40,996 nt of DNA from Clostridia bacterium (GTDB taxonomy: Bacteria > Bacillota > Clostridia > Christensenellales > CAG-917), in the NCBI GenBank assembly GCA_028710495.1, contig JAQUST010000015.1, positions 1-40,996 of the forward strand, in the 5' to 3' direction. The translations under genes and the position numbers were made by a program. Position 1 is the stretch's first letter; each line of letters starts with the position of its first letter. This document shows, piece after piece, positions 1 to 8,426 of this stretch. The notes beneath the pieces were generated by a model. That model was not told the origin of the DNA. It did not search any database and saw nothing but the letters and a program-made list of their open reading frames with translations.

Positions 1-1
1 T

Positions 2-1504
2 GTGTCAACCTTTGAAATAAAATCACTCACAGATTCGGACCATCAAGAAATACAGTCTGCCGTTGAAAATCTATTTCCAAACACTGAAGTTCACATTGAC
101 TTGAATCGTACATATGCTGATGAAAAGCTTGTAAAAAGCAAAATTATTGAATTTTTTAATAATCAACAACAAATGTTTATTGCCATGCTAAAAGAAGATA
201 GCATTGACATCGAAATTGATGAAAACTCAATATATGTCACACTAAAACTTGAGACTCCTGCTTTCAAAATATTCAAAGTATCTCAGCTTGATGATGTGAT
301 TTGCAAACATCTTGGAAAAGAATTTCATCAGGAAGTAGAAATAGTTTTGAAAGAAATCGTAGTTGAAATCGTGAATGAAACAGTTGAGGAGACTCGTCAA
401 AAATACATAGCTGAAAATGTTGCCTACGTTGAAGATGCCCGACTTATAAGCGTGAAAATGGGAAATAGAATTTTCTCAAGCAGAATTAGAAGCAATCAAA
501 TCACTATGCTTCCCGCTTACATTTCAGATATAAAAAAACCTTGCGATAGCACTGTTCTTTGCGGAAAAGTTATCGATTTTGGTGAAAAACAATACAAGAA
601 TAAAAACTATGACGGAAGCGATGAATTAACTCCCGAATTCAAAACGCTATTTAAGTGGCGCATGTTTGATAAAACAGCAATGATTGATTGCGTTGCATTT
701 CCAAATCCAAAAGACTGCGACCTTTTGCGCAAAATAAAAAATGATGATGAGATTGTTTGCCAAGGCAGAATAAGCGAAAGCAATTATGAAGGTAAAGCGT
801 TAAGTTTTATGGTGTCAACTATTTATAAAGCAAACGAGATTGACTATAGCACCATAAAGGGTCACACATCAAAACCTGCTCCGTCACGATATGAATATAT
901 TTTTCCTAAAATGTACGAAAACAACATTCTTTCTCAAACAGATATTTTTAATATGCAAAACAAAGAAGAAAAAGTCCCGACTATGCTTAGGGACAAATCA
1001 TTTGTGGTGTTTGACCTTGAAACCACTGGTCTTGACACTTCAACCGCCAAAATTATTGAAATTTCCGGTGTGAAAATTGAAAACGGCAAATTTACGGAAA
1101 CCTTTAGTTCGCTTATAAATCCGAAGATTTCAATACCTGAGGAAATAACCCGAATTACAACAATAACAAACAATGATGTACTTGATGCTCCAAGCTCCGA
1201 ACTTGTTATGCCCGATTTTTTCAAGTTTACAAGGGGATGTGCGCTTGTTGCGCACAATATCGGTTATGACTTTCCAATTTTATCTCACCATTCGGAACCT
1301 CTTGGATATATTTACGAAAATGACTTATTTGACACACTCGCGCTTGCAAAACAAGCTTTTCCGCATTTGAAAAAATACAGGCTCGAATTTTTGTCACAAC
1401 ACTTCAACATTATCCACGAAAATGCTCACAGAGCAATGTCAGACGCTCTTGCCACTGCAGAACTACTTGTATTGATAGCTAAAGAAATAGACAAAAAATG
1501 TTAA
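2..1504 (+). CDS. PolC-type 3'-5' exonuclease without polymerase domain (5' end may lie outside window)
   Basis: About 500 residues are visible and the frame is open to the window edge, so the true start may be upstream. Residues 1-140 resemble the PolC N-terminal region. Residues about 185-280 look like the PolC OB fold. Residues about 336-495 are a DEDDh exonuclease with an intact metal site: FDLETTGLD (motif I), LVAHNIGYD (motif II) and HRAMSDALAT (motif III). In full PolC (about 1,400 residues) the exonuclease is inserted inside a PHP domain and is followed by the polymerase. Here about 60 linker residues replace the first PHP half, and a stop follows directly after the exonuclease. The gene occupies the usual polC place upstream of rimP. 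I infer a PolC-derived stand-alone proofreading or repair exonuclease. A frameshifted polC is unlikely, because nothing PolC-like follows the stop. Confidence 0.85.
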   Translation: MSTFEIKSLTDSDHQEIQSAVENLFPNTEVHIDLNRTYADEKLVKSKIIEFFNNQQQMFIAMLKEDSIDIEIDENSIYVTLKLETPAFKIFKVSQLDDVICKHLGKEFHQEVEIVLKEIVVEIVNETVEETRQKYIAENVAYVEDARLISVKMGNRIFSSRIRSNQITMLPAYISDIKKPCDSTVLCGKVIDFGEKQYKNKNYDGSDELTPEFKTLFKWRMFDKTAMIDCVAFPNPKDCDLLRKIKNDDEIVCQGRISESNYEGKALSFMVSTIYKANEIDYSTIKGHTSKPAPSRYEYIFPKMYENNILSQTDIFNMQNKEEKVPTMLRDKSFVVFDLETTGLDTSTAKIIEISGVKIENGKFTETFSSLINPKISIPEEITRITTITNNDVLDAPSSELVMPDFFKFTRGCALVAHNIGYDFPILSHHSEPLGYIYENDLFDTLALAKQAFPHLKKYRLEFLSQHFNIIHENAHRAMSDALATAELLVLIAKEIDKKC

Positions 1505-1522
1505 ATTAAATCAATAAATCAC

Positions 1523-1551
1523 TTGCACTATATTGTTATATATGTTAATAT
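1523..1551 (+). promoter_or_regulatory. Sigma-A-type promoter for the rimP-nusA-infB operon
   Basis: TTGCAC (1523-1528) and TAATAT (1546-1551) are separated by 17 bases, in the gap after the exonuclease gene. Transcription would start near 1558, just before the rimP leader hairpin. Confidence 0.5.
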
Positions 1552-1573
1552 ATTTATGCTATAGAGACATTCT

Positions 1574-1597
1574 AGGGTGAGCCTGACGGCTCACTCT
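1574..1597 (+). promoter_or_regulatory. Leader hairpin upstream of rimP
   Basis: AGGGTGAGCC (1574-1583) pairs with GGCTCACTCT (1588-1597) around a TGAC loop: 10 pairs, one of them G-U. Only a weak T-run follows, so a simple terminator is unlikely. It lies about 20 bases before the rimP ribosome binding site. A compact stem just before rimP suggests an mRNA leader element of the nusA operon; the exact function is inference. Confidence 0.6.
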
Positions 1598-1626
1598 TGT
1601 TATGTTCAGCTGAGTTAGGAGAAAAT

Positions 1627-2121
1627 ATGAAGAAAATTTCAATCGAAACCTATAATAAAATTTTGCCCGAGATAAGTGCAGTTGTCGAGCCTGTTGTTTC
1701 AGAATTCGGTGCTGAATTGGTCGAACTTTCTTTTTCGATGTCATATGGTAAATTAAACCTTAATCTTTATGTTTACAAAGTTGGCGGTGTAGACTTGGAC
1801 ACTTTGGAAACACTTCATAATTCTGTCAGCACAGCACTTGACACCATTGAAGAAAAATTTGAAGATGATTATATATTCAATGTTTCTTCTCCTGGTCTTG
1901 ACCGTCCAATCACAACAGATGATGATTTTCGAAGAGCAATAGGCACTGAAGTCGAAGTTAAGTTTGAAAAGCCAGTGGATGGAAGAAGCAAGTCGCACGG
2001 GATTTTGATTTCGTTTACGCCTGATGAAATCGAATTTGAAATAACACAAAAGCAAAACAAAACAAGAATAAATTATGAAAGAAAGAATATTATAAAAGTT
2101 CAACCTTTTGTAAAATTCTAG
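1627..2121 (+). CDS. rimP: Ribosome maturation factor RimP
   Basis: This 164-residue protein is of normal length for RimP, which binds the free 30S subunit and helps its assembly. The N-terminal alpha/beta domain shows AELVELSFS and the family stretch VSSPGLDRPI (about residues 92-101). A C-terminal Sm-like beta domain follows. The frame is open up to 1597, but that part lies in the leader hairpin. ATG 1627 has AGGAGAAAAT just upstream and gives the usual MKKISIETYN start. It is the first gene after the leader promoter and is followed 9 bases later by nusA. Confidence 0.95.
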   Translation: MKKISIETYNKILPEISAVVEPVVSEFGAELVELSFSMSYGKLNLNLYVYKVGGVDLDTLETLHNSVSTALDTIEEKFEDDYIFNVSSPGLDRPITTDDDFRRAIGTEVEVKFEKPVDGRSKSHGILISFTPDEIEFEITQKQNKTRINYERKNIIKVQPFVKF

Positions 2122-2130
2122 GAGGACAAG

Positions 2131-3231
2131 ATGGTAAATAAAGATTTCTTTTTAGCACTCGATTTGCTCGAGCGTGAAAAAAAGGTATCCAGAGAGCTTT
2201 TGCTCGAATCACTTGAAGCCGGACTTGCATCGGCATACAAGAAAGAGTGGGGCGAATCAAGAAATATTGTTGTCAAACTCAACGATGAAAAACAAACAAT
2301 AAAAGTTTATTTTTATAGACAAATCGTCGAAATTGTTGAAGATGAAGACAAAGAAATTTCTTTGGAAGAAGCAAAGGAAATCAAATCAACCTATAAAATT
2401 GGAGATGTGGTTATTGAAGATATCACGCCAAAAGATTTTTCAAGAATTGCAGCTCAAACCGCAAAACAAGTTGTTATGCAAAGACTAAACGATGCAAAAC
2501 GCGATATGGTTGTCAACGAAATGAACGAGCGTCAAGGCGAAATATTGAACGCAATCGTCAGAAGAGTTGAAGGCGGAAATGTTTATGTTGAGATGAGTGG
2601 AAGTCAAATGGAAGGTGTTATGATGATTGCCGACCAAATTCCAACAGAAAAATATCAAGTGAATTCAGTAATAAAAGTATTCTTGAAAAAAATTCGCACC
2701 ACATCACGCGGTGCTCAAGTCATTGTTTCCAGAAGTTCGTCAGGATTTGTGAAAAGATTGTTTGAACTTGAAGTCCCAGAAATAAAAGCTGGACTTGTCA
2801 CTGTAAAATCAATTGTTCGTGAAGCTGGATTCCGTACAAAAATTGCAGTTGCCTCAGAAGACACAAACGTGGATGCAACCGGTGCCTGCATCGGAAACAA
2901 GGGTGTTCGTGTGAACGCTGTTGTTGCTGAACTCGCTGGTGAAAAGGTTGATGTTATCGAATGGTGTGAAGACCCGTTTGAATATATTGCTCGCGCTCTT
3001 AGCCCGGCACAAGTGCTTATGGTTCGCTGTGTTGAGGACACTAAAACTGCAACAGTCATTGTTCCAGACGAAAAATTGAGCCTTGCTATTGGAAAGAGCG
3101 GACAGAATGCTAGACTTGCTGCAAAACTTACAGGCTGGAAAATAGATGTCAAACCACAATCTAGTTTGCAAGCCGTTATTGATAGCGAAGAAGCTCCTGC
3201 TACAGATGCAAAAGAAGACGATGCCGAATAA
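2131..3231 (+). CDS. nusA: Transcription termination/antitermination factor NusA
   Basis: The protein has 366 residues, the short Gram-positive form. The N-terminal domain, which binds RNA polymerase, covers about residues 1-125. An S1 domain follows at about 135-200, then two KH domains (KH1 around CIGNKGVRVNAVVAEL, KH2 around IGKSGQNARLAAKLTGW). The tail is acidic (EEAPATDAKEDDAE) and there are no C-terminal AR repeats. AGGAGG lies 5 bases before the ATG. The 3' end overlaps ylxR by 11 bases, indicating translational coupling. The role in pausing, termination and rRNA antitermination is from the family. Confidence 0.97.
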   Translation: MVNKDFFLALDLLEREKKVSRELLLESLEAGLASAYKKEWGESRNIVVKLNDEKQTIKVYFYRQIVEIVEDEDKEISLEEAKEIKSTYKIGDVVIEDITPKDFSRIAAQTAKQVVMQRLNDAKRDMVVNEMNERQGEILNAIVRRVEGGNVYVEMSGSQMEGVMMIADQIPTEKYQVNSVIKVFLKKIRTTSRGAQVIVSRSSSGFVKRLFELEVPEIKAGLVTVKSIVREAGFRTKIAVASEDTNVDATGACIGNKGVRVNAVVAELAGEKVDVIEWCEDPFEYIARALSPAQVLMVRCVEDTKTATVIVPDEKLSLAIGKSGQNARLAAKLTGWKIDVKPQSSLQAVIDSEEAPATDAKEDDAE

Positions 3232-3496
3232 TCATCAAACAAAAGAACGCATGTGTGTTGTGTGTCGCAAACGCTCCGATAAGGGTGATATGCTTCGCAT
3301 TGTTCGCGCAACTGATGGTAAAATCGTTTTCGACCGCACAGGTAAAATGGAAGGCAGAGGGGCATATGTTTGCAACAATATCGATTGTATCAAACAATGT
3401 GCAAAGAAAAAACTTCTTAACCGCTCATTCAAATGCGCGCTGCCGGAAGAGATTTATCAATCAATAGTGGAAGAATATGAGAAACAAAATAATTAG
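3221..3496 (+). CDS. rnpM: YlxR/RnpM family RNA-binding protein
   Basis: A 91-residue basic protein with the YlxR signature: MCVVCRKR near the N terminus and GRGAYVC in the middle. YlxR-family proteins are encoded between nusA and ylxQ, and B. subtilis RnpM binds RNase P RNA. The start chosen is ATG 3221, inside the nusA 3' end. It places MPNNHQTKERMCVVC at the N terminus; the frame upstream of it only reads through nusA in another phase. It overlaps the next gene by 20 bases. Confidence 0.93.
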   Translation: MPNNHQTKERMCVVCRKRSDKGDMLRIVRATDGKIVFDRTGKMEGRGAYVCNNIDCIKQCAKKKLLNRSFKCALPEEIYQSIVEEYEKQNN

Positions 3497-3767
3497 CTAT
3501 CTAGGATTTGCTCAAAAATCAGGCAATGCAGTTATTGGAATGGACAACATTCTAAAAAAACGCAGAGCATACAATCTGATTCTTATCTGCAACTCCGCAT
3601 CAGATAGACTAAAAAAAGAGATGTCCAGGTTTGCTGAAGGAAAAATCACTTTAATAGCGGTTGATGACTTGGCTGAACTTACAAATAGAAACGGATGTAA
3701 AGCTATTGGCATAACTGAACCCAATCTAGCATCCGCAATTATAGAACAATTTAGAGGTAGTGTATGA
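3477..3767 (+). CDS. ylxQ: L7Ae-family RNA-binding protein YlxQ
   Basis: A 96-residue protein of the L7Ae/L30e/Gadd45 fold, the group that binds kink-turn RNA. Visible family features are the N-terminal GFAQKSGNAVIGMDNILK, the strand LILICNSASDRLKKEM, and GCKAIGITEPNLASAI near the C terminus. It sits between ylxR and infB as in other Firmicutes, overlapping both neighbours, infB by 4 bases (ATGA-type coupling). The exact RNA target is not known from the sequence. Confidence 0.93.
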   Translation: MRNKIISYLGFAQKSGNAVIGMDNILKKRRAYNLILICNSASDRLKKEMSRFAEGKITLIAVDDLAELTNRNGCKAIGITEPNLASAIIEQFRGSV

Positions 3768-6652
3768 ACGAAAACGGTAACAAAGCAGAAAACAAGGTCG
3801 ATATGCTCGAGGCATTGTCGTCTTACAAGACAACAAAACTGACGGCTCTACTTACCGTTGTATCTGAACAAAAAAGCAAGGCTAATTCTCTTCTTGATAA
3901 CTTGAAAAACAAGAAGGAACTTCTTCGTGCGCAAAAAGACGGCGAACAGAAAAAAGTGGAAACAGAGACAATCGAAATTTCTGAACCAGTTGCTGAAGTT
4001 GAACAAACTGTAGCAGTAGAGAAAGAAGTTGAAAAAATAGTTGAAACTCCAGTCGCAGTTGAAATACAAGCAGAAAAGAAAACAGTTGAGGTCGAAGCGA
4101 AACAAATCGTTGAAGAACCTGCTATTATTGTTGAGCAAAAAGTCTCAGAAGAGCCTTTGGCCAAAGCAGTCGAACCTTTAGCTGAAAAACAAGAAGTCAA
4201 GCCTTTGCCTAAGCAAAAATTCAAGTCTGACGGAAATCAAGCGGAAAAACCTTTTGTTAAATCAGAAGCGAAGACGACTCTGAAACAAGAATCGAAACCC
4301 GTAGCTAAACAAGATGCGAAACCAACTTCGAAACAGGAAAATGCTGCTACCTCAAAACATCCTGAAGGAAAAATAATTCACCATGATGTGGACAATCACA
4401 CAGCTGAAGTTACAGGTCCAAACGGTGAGGTTCGACGCATTTATATACCACCGGAAAAAACCAAACCTGAAAAGAAACCTGCTTCAATGGGCAGCGGAGT
4501 TCAAACGCGTGTTTTTGCAAATGGCTATCAACGAGATAGACAACAAAATCCACGCCCAAACAATGGACCAAATCCTAATGGACAAAATCAATATCAACCG
4601 CGCAACAACAATCGTCCTCCAAATGCTGCGGGTGCAGGTCCGTCTACAAATGGTCGCGTTAACTTTGCGAATATTCCGTTGCAAATGCCAAACAAAAACG
4701 GACCTAACAAAAATATAAACAAGAAAACCACAAATCAAAACGACGATAAAAAAGGTTCAATGAACAAGCGCCAGCTTATGAAGCGTGGCTATATTGTTGA
4801 CAGCACACTTGAAGATTACGAGGACGACGGAAGATTCCGTATGAAAAAGCAAAAGAAAGGTGGCGGGTATGAAATGGTTGATGTCCAAATCGACACAGCT
4901 ATAATAACAACCCCAACTATATCAATCAAAGCTTTGTCTGAAAAAATTGGTAAAACGGGCACTGAAATCATTCGTAAACTTTTTATTCTTGAAATTATTA
5001 AAACCATAAATGACATAGTTGACTTCGACACGGCAAAGCTTGTTGCAAGTGAATTAGGAATTAATTTGGAATATAAACCTGACAAGACATTTGAGGATAC
5101 CTTGAATGAACAATCTTTGACGGATGAAGTAGAAGATATTGAAAACTTAAAGCCACGACCACCAGTTATCACAATTATGGGTCACGTCGATCACGGCAAG
5201 ACATCTCTTCTAGATTATATTAGAAAAACCAATATTGCAGGCGGCGAAGCTGGCGGTATTACTCAACATATCGGTGCATATACGGTTAAATTGAAAGGGC
5301 AATCAATCACATTCTTAGACACACCGGGACATGAAGCTTTCACAGCAATGCGTGCCCGTGGCGCTCAAGTCACAGATATTGCCGTCATTGTTGTTGCAGC
5401 TGACGACGGTATTATGCCACAAACTATTGAAGCTATTGACCACGCCAAATCCGCAAATGTCAGCATAATTGTCGCAGTAAACAAAATGGACAAAAACGGC
5501 GCAGATCCTGACCGTGTTCTACAACAACTCTCACAACAAGGAGTTTTAGCAGAAGCTTGGGGCGGTGACGTTCCGGTTGTTAATGTTTCTGCAAAAACAG
5601 GATTGGGAGTTGAAAGCCTTCTCGAAAACATACTTTTACTCGCGGAAATCAAGGAGTTAAAAGCAAATCCGGATCGCAGTGCGTACGGAACAATTATTGA
5701 AGCTCGTCTTGACAAGGGTAAAGGTCCAATCGCTACAATTTTGGTTGCAAAAGGCACACTTAAAGTTGGTGATTCTATTATCGCAGGAACAAGTGTGGGC
5801 CGTATTCGCTCCATGACAGATGACAAAGGCAATGTTCTTATGTCTGCCGGTCCTTCAACTCCTGTTGCAGTAACTGGATTTGAAGATGTACCAAACGCAG
5901 GCGATATTATAATGGCGGTTGAAGACGACAAATTTGCAAAACAACTTGCTCAAGAACGTCGATTGAAAATTTTATCAGGTAGCGAAGTATACACATACGG
6001 AACTACTCTTGAAGATGCTTTCTCAAATATCAAATCCGGTCGTATAAAAGAACTTACTCTTATTGTCAAAGCCGATGTTCAAGGTTCACTTGAAGCTGTA
6101 AAACAATCGCTCACAAGACTTAGCAATGAAGAAGTAAAAATCAAAATAATACACGGTGGTGTAGGCGGAATCAAGGAAAGCGATGTTCAGCTCGCAAATA
6201 CTACTTCATCAATCATTATCGGATTTAATGTTCGTCCTGACAACAACTCTAAAGCTCTTGCGGCTCAACACAACATTGATATTCGTTGTTACCGTATAAT
6301 TTATGACGCAATTGACGATATTGAAAAAGCAATCAAAGGTATGCTCACTCCAGTGTTCAAAGAAAATGTTCTTGGAACTGCTGAAGTTAGAGAGATATTC
6401 AAAATTACAGGAGTTGGCACAATTGCTGGTTGCCACGTCACTGATGGCAAAATTGTCCGTACTGCAAAGGTTCGTATTGTCCGTGATGGAACAATCGTTC
6501 ATGAAGGCACTATCTCATCGCTTAAACACGAAAAAGACGATGTCAAAGAAATGGCAAAGAACTATGATTGCGGCATTGGCATTGAAAACTTTAACGATTT
6601 GAAGAAAGACGATATTTTCGAAGCATACACAATGGAGCAAATCATTAAATGA
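3764..6652 (+). CDS. infB: Translation initiation factor IF-2
   Basis: The protein has 962 residues. Residues 1-360 are a variable, low-complexity extension: Glu/Val/Lys-rich first, then Asn/Pro/Gln-rich. The IF2_N helical domain lies near residues 380-430. The G domain starts near residue 470 with GHVDHGKTS (G1, about 473), DTPGHEAF (G3) and NKMD (G4), followed by domain II and the C-terminal fMet-tRNA-binding domain. IF-2 places initiator tRNA on the 30S subunit and promotes subunit joining. The ATG overlaps the ylxQ stop and is preceded by GAGGTAG. The stop overlaps rbfA by 4 bases. Confidence 0.97.
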   Translation: MNENGNKAENKVDMLEALSSYKTTKLTALLTVVSEQKSKANSLLDNLKNKKELLRAQKDGEQKKVETETIEISEPVAEVEQTVAVEKEVEKIVETPVAVEIQAEKKTVEVEAKQIVEEPAIIVEQKVSEEPLAKAVEPLAEKQEVKPLPKQKFKSDGNQAEKPFVKSEAKTTLKQESKPVAKQDAKPTSKQENAATSKHPEGKIIHHDVDNHTAEVTGPNGEVRRIYIPPEKTKPEKKPASMGSGVQTRVFANGYQRDRQQNPRPNNGPNPNGQNQYQPRNNNRPPNAAGAGPSTNGRVNFANIPLQMPNKNGPNKNINKKTTNQNDDKKGSMNKRQLMKRGYIVDSTLEDYEDDGRFRMKKQKKGGGYEMVDVQIDTAIITTPTISIKALSEKIGKTGTEIIRKLFILEIIKTINDIVDFDTAKLVASELGINLEYKPDKTFEDTLNEQSLTDEVEDIENLKPRPPVITIMGHVDHGKTSLLDYIRKTNIAGGEAGGITQHIGAYTVKLKGQSITFLDTPGHEAFTAMRARGAQVTDIAVIVVAADDGIMPQTIEAIDHAKSANVSIIVAVNKMDKNGADPDRVLQQLSQQGVLAEAWGGDVPVVNVSAKTGLGVESLLENILLLAEIKELKANPDRSAYGTIIEARLDKGKGPIATILVAKGTLKVGDSIIAGTSVGRIRSMTDDKGNVLMSAGPSTPVAVTGFEDVPNAGDIIMAVEDDKFAKQLAQERRLKILSGSEVYTYGTTLEDAFSNIKSGRIKELTLIVKADVQGSLEAVKQSLTRLSNEEVKIKIIHGGVGGIKESDVQLANTTSSIIIGFNVRPDNNSKALAAQHNIDIRCYRIIYDAIDDIEKAIKGMLTPVFKENVLGTAEVREIFKITGVGTIAGCHVTDGKIVRTAKVRIVRDGTIVHEGTISSLKHEKDDVKEMAKNYDCGIGIENFNDLKKDDIFEAYTMEQIIK

Positions 6653-6990
6653 TAAAAATTCAACGAATAAATTCAGAGTTGCAAAAACAGATTGCACTCA
6701 TAATAGACAATGAGATAAGAAATCCGCTTATTCACGAAGGAATGGTGACTGTGACAAGTGTCGCAGCAACACCCGACCTTAAGTATGCGAAAGTTTTTCT
6801 GAGCATTTATTGTTCAGATGCTGAGCAAAAACAAGAGGTTTTCAAAGCAATTGTTGGAGCAGGGATATTTATTCGCAACAAACTTAAAGGTGCAATGAAC
6901 ATTCGTCTTATTCCTGATTTAACTTTCATTATTGATAATTCAATTGACTACGGAATGAAAATTGATAAAATACTCAGAACACTAAAGTAA
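6649..6990 (+). CDS. rbfA: Ribosome-binding factor A
   Basis: A 113-residue KH-type protein that assists late 30S maturation and 16S 5'-end processing. Family features include LQKQIALIIDNEIRNP at the N terminus, VTVTSVAATPDLKYAKVFLS, and LIPDLTFIIDNSIDYG near the end. The ATG overlaps the infB TGA; GGAG lies 11 bases upstream. Order rimP-nusA-ylxR-ylxQ-infB-rbfA is standard. Confidence 0.95.
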   Translation: MIKIQRINSELQKQIALIIDNEIRNPLIHEGMVTVTSVAATPDLKYAKVFLSIYCSDAEQKQEVFKAIVGAGIFIRNKLKGAMNIRLIPDLTFIIDNSIDYGMKIDKILRTLK

Positions 6991-6991
6991 G

Positions 6992-7038
6992 ACAATTTGT
7001 TCGGAAATCCTCATAAACTGCGGAATTCCGAACATTGT
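6992..7038 (+). promoter_or_regulatory. Long hairpin in the rbfA-nrnA spacer
   Basis: ACAAT (6992-6996) and GTTCGGAA (6999-7006) pair with TTCCGAAC (7026-7033) and ATTGT (7034-7038): 13 perfect pairs with a TT bulge and a 19-base loop. The stem fills most of the 63-base spacer and ends 15 bases before the nrnA start. No T-run follows, so it is not a standard terminator. An RNA processing or stability element is one reading. Confidence 0.6.
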
Positions 7039-7053
7039 ATTTCTAGGGGCAAA

Positions 7054-8025
7054 ATGATAATAGCAAAAGACAAACTATACAAATTTAAGACCTCCGTGAA
7101 CAGCGCAACAACAATAGCATTATTTTGCCATATAAATCCAGATGGAGACACCATTGGCACAGCTCTAGCATTGTTTTTTGCACTTAAAAAAATAGATAAA
7201 GAAGTCCGAATATTTTGTGATGATACCGTTCCCGAAAAACTTCACAATCTAGACGGCTCAGACAAATTTGAAAAGTGCGATGCATCAGGAAAGGAATTTG
7301 ACCTCGCAATAGCTATTGATTGTTCAGATATTTCACGACTTGGAACGAGCGCAAGATGCTTTTTGAAAGTAGCGTCCACTATTGCTGTTGATCATCACAA
7401 AACTCATTCTAACTTTGCAAAACTGACTATTGTTGATAGTGAGGCATCTGCAACTGCAGAAATAATATATCAGATTCTAGATTATTGCGAACTTATGGAC
7501 GATATAATCGCAAAACTTATTTTCGGCGCTATGGTTTCAGATAACGGCTGTTTCGGTTATTCATCTACAACAGCGCAAAGTCATGAGATAGCAAAAGCAC
7601 TTTATTCATTCAAATTTAATCCTAGTGATGTAATTTACGATATATGGAAAAAGAAAAGTGTTGGAGTTTTCAATTTGAGTACAAGAGTGCTTTCTAAATG
7701 CCGATTTTTTTATGACAACAAAGTCGCTATAATCACTTTTTGCAAAGAAGACTTTGATGCAACAGGCACATCACAAACTGATACTGAAGGAATAATTTCG
7801 AACATTATTGACATTGATACAGTGGAAGTCGCATTTGCAATCAGCGAAGCGAATGAGTTCTATTATAAGGTGTCTATTCGTACAAAAAAGAAAGTTGACG
7901 CATCTGATTGTGCAGCAGCCTTTGGCGGTGGAGGTCACAGTTGTGCCGCAGGTTGCAGAATAAACGGCAGATATGAAGATGTTATAGAGCGTTTGGTCAA
8001 AACAGCAACTGACAGACTCGATTAA
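7054..8025 (+). CDS. nrnA: DHH/DHHA1 phosphoesterase, NrnA-like (nanoRNase / pAp or cyclic dinucleotide phosphatase)
   Basis: A 323-residue protein. The DHH domain shows CHINPDGDTIGTALAL, AIAIDCSD and the name motif VDHHKTH. The C-terminal DHHA1 domain ends with the glycine-rich GGGGHSCAAGC substrate loop. NrnA-type enzymes degrade short oligoribonucleotides and pAp; some relatives cleave pApA or c-di-AMP products, and sequence reading does not separate these. It lies between rbfA and truB, the usual place. The frame is open back to a TTG at 6997 inside the hairpin, but ATG 7054 has AGGGGC just upstream and starts directly before the domain. Confidence 0.88.
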   Translation: MIIAKDKLYKFKTSVNSATTIALFCHINPDGDTIGTALALFFALKKIDKEVRIFCDDTVPEKLHNLDGSDKFEKCDASGKEFDLAIAIDCSDISRLGTSARCFLKVASTIAVDHHKTHSNFAKLTIVDSEASATAEIIYQILDYCELMDDIIAKLIFGAMVSDNGCFGYSSTTAQSHEIAKALYSFKFNPSDVIYDIWKKKSVGVFNLSTRVLSKCRFFYDNKVAIITFCKEDFDATGTSQTDTEGIISNIIDIDTVEVAFAISEANEFYYKVSIRTKKKVDASDCAAAFGGGGHSCAAGCRINGRYEDVIERLVKTATDRLD

Positions 8026-8426
8026 GGTCTTTTAATAAATGTGAAATACTGTTATAGACGGTAACAACGAATTTCAATGTTGTGTTGAGTCGCAAGAGCT
8101 TTCGAATTGTTGTTAAGACGAACATAAAATCGATTTCGATAATGATTGATGAAGTAGTATTTGCGAGCTGAACCTCGCGTTCCTTAATTTCAACTACACC
8201 ATGGATTTATAAACAAAAAAATATAATTATCTTTTATACTATATTTTATTAAAAAAAAATATACGTAAAACATTTTTTTGAAAAACAGTTATATGCGGAT
8301 AGTTGTATTAAACATCAAACAAAAGTGAAGCTATACATATAGATTTAATCATGTAAGTTTCACAAATACTCTAATCATACTGCTTAAAGACTACAATATA
8401 TAGTTTCTAGAGAGTGACAAAATATT
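8026..8426 (+). other. 400-base gap between nrnA-like gene and truB with foldable RNA
   Basis: No convincing gene is present. The first 180 bases are less AT-rich and can fold. AACAAC plus AATT (8061-8073) pairs with AATTGTTGTT (8106-8115). GTAGT (8154-8158) pairs with ACTAC (8193-8197) and encloses GCGAG/CTCGC (8163-8167 / 8174-8178). The last 200 bases are very AT-rich and probably hold the truB promoter. The fold matches no RNA family I recognise. Confidence 0.4.

Noticed and set aside
3850-4380. Antisense Ser/Phe-rich ORFs opposite the infB 5' part
   Set aside because: They mirror the Glu/Lys-rich coding of the IF-2 N terminus and have no start signals.
8151-8200. A tRNA-like element ending in ACCA
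   Set aside because: The enclosed region is only about 45 bases with two stems; no anticodon or T arm can be formed.
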